Below are positions 63,934 through 64,000 of a stretch of DNA of 64,000 nt, piece after piece (the first letter of the stretch is position 1; every line of letters begins with the position of its first letter). The notes below the pieces were generated by a model that did not search any database, was not told the origin of the DNA, and saw nothing but the letters and a program-made list of their open reading frames with translations. This stretch comes from Roseibium sp. MMSF_3544 (GTDB lineage: Bacteria; Pseudomonadota; Alphaproteobacteria; Rhizobiales; Stappiaceae), in the NCBI RefSeq assembly GCF_030732845.1, contig NZ_JASHKA010000016.1:89153-153152 (forward strand). Direction: 5' to 3'. The translations under genes and the position numbers were made by a program.

Positions 63934-64000
63934 CCGGAGACATAGGTAACGTTTTGTACCGGAGACATGGGTTACAACCTCGTGTCGAACGGGTTGTCGA
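63934..64000. mobile_element. Possible insertion-sequence end (partial)
   Basis: CCGGAGACATAGGTAAC at 63934 and CCGGAGACATGGGTTAC at 63959 are near-identical direct words 25 bases apart. Such words recur at the ends of IS481-like elements in alphaproteobacteria; the transposase, if any, is beyond the window. From memory, not search. Confidence 0.35.

Larger units (their letters stand above)
63479..64000. other. Island right flank and window end
   Basis: 522 bases without a supported gene. It holds the second att-like repeat and an insertion-sequence-like end at 63924-64000. Upstream of the sulfotransferase no promoter was identified. Confidence 0.5.

Overview
The window is chromosomal DNA of a GC-rich alphaproteobacterium. 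The ccmABCD/ccmG block, DUF1223 gene and acnA lie near each other, and GluQRS, a freestanding ProX-type prolyl-tRNA editing protein, a YbbN-type thioredoxin/LON-domain/Trm112 trio and a 3-hydroxybutyrate dehydrogenase/patatin pair are present. Together these fit the Hyphomicrobiales or a Stappiaceae-like lineage (Roseibium/Labrenzia type); the genus is a guess. Coding density is high, and many overlapping lines of open frame are antisense shadows that were discarded.

Layout. 1-13.8 kb: housekeeping genes, including a lipoprotein-release-like ABC transporter divergent from tesA, an aldo/keto reductase, thpR, a GT4 glycosyltransferase, an alpha/beta hydrolase, an AlkA-type glycosylase, gluQRS, an AEC transporter, a soluble hybrid histidine kinase, a PAP2 phosphatase, a low-Mr phosphotyrosine phosphatase, a pterin carbinolamine dehydratase and a TusA protein. 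15.7-20.4 kb: a nitrogen block with glnK-amtB, a second amt gene, and between them a chemoreceptor-like protein whose membrane domain resembles NrtS; both amt units have sigma-54-like promoters. 22.3-27.3 kb: a CDF metal transporter, a DUF1223 protein and the cytochrome c maturation genes ccmA-ccmB-ccmC-ccmD-ccmG, with ccmA apparently starting at CTG.

27.4-36.5 kb: a long leftward unit of DUF4129-like, DUF4350, MoxR ATPase, DUF58, SpoIIM-like and RDD genes, mostly coupled by 4-base overlaps, followed by three tandem paralogous membrane proteins. It separates ccm from acnA (36.9-39.6 kb). 39.7-47.1 kb: an intergenic repeat cluster, a DUF2235 hydrolase, a VOC protein, membrane and periplasmic hypotheticals, a His-rich CbiX chelatase, and a TetR regulator with a palindromic operator coupled to a metallo-beta-lactamase-like protein. 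47.2-48.4 kb is an AT-rich foreign-looking gene. 48.4-60.1 kb returns to core genes (pdxY, ispG, bdhA, patatin, pentapeptide-repeat protein, MipA/OmpV, YggT, Trm112, LON-domain, YbbN-like, ProX).

60.3-64.0 kb: a tRNA-Gly(GCC) gene and, 3.5 kb downstream, a 48-base near-perfect copy of its 3' end. They bracket a small island holding a decayed rhodanese gene, a TPR-glycosyltransferase, a small peptide with a double-glycine leader and two LPTGG repeats, and a sulfotransferase. This looks like an uncharacterised peptide-modification cassette (possible glyco-/sulfo-peptide) and is the most novel part of the window. Sequence resembling an insertion-sequence end begins just beyond the second att-like copy and runs off the window.
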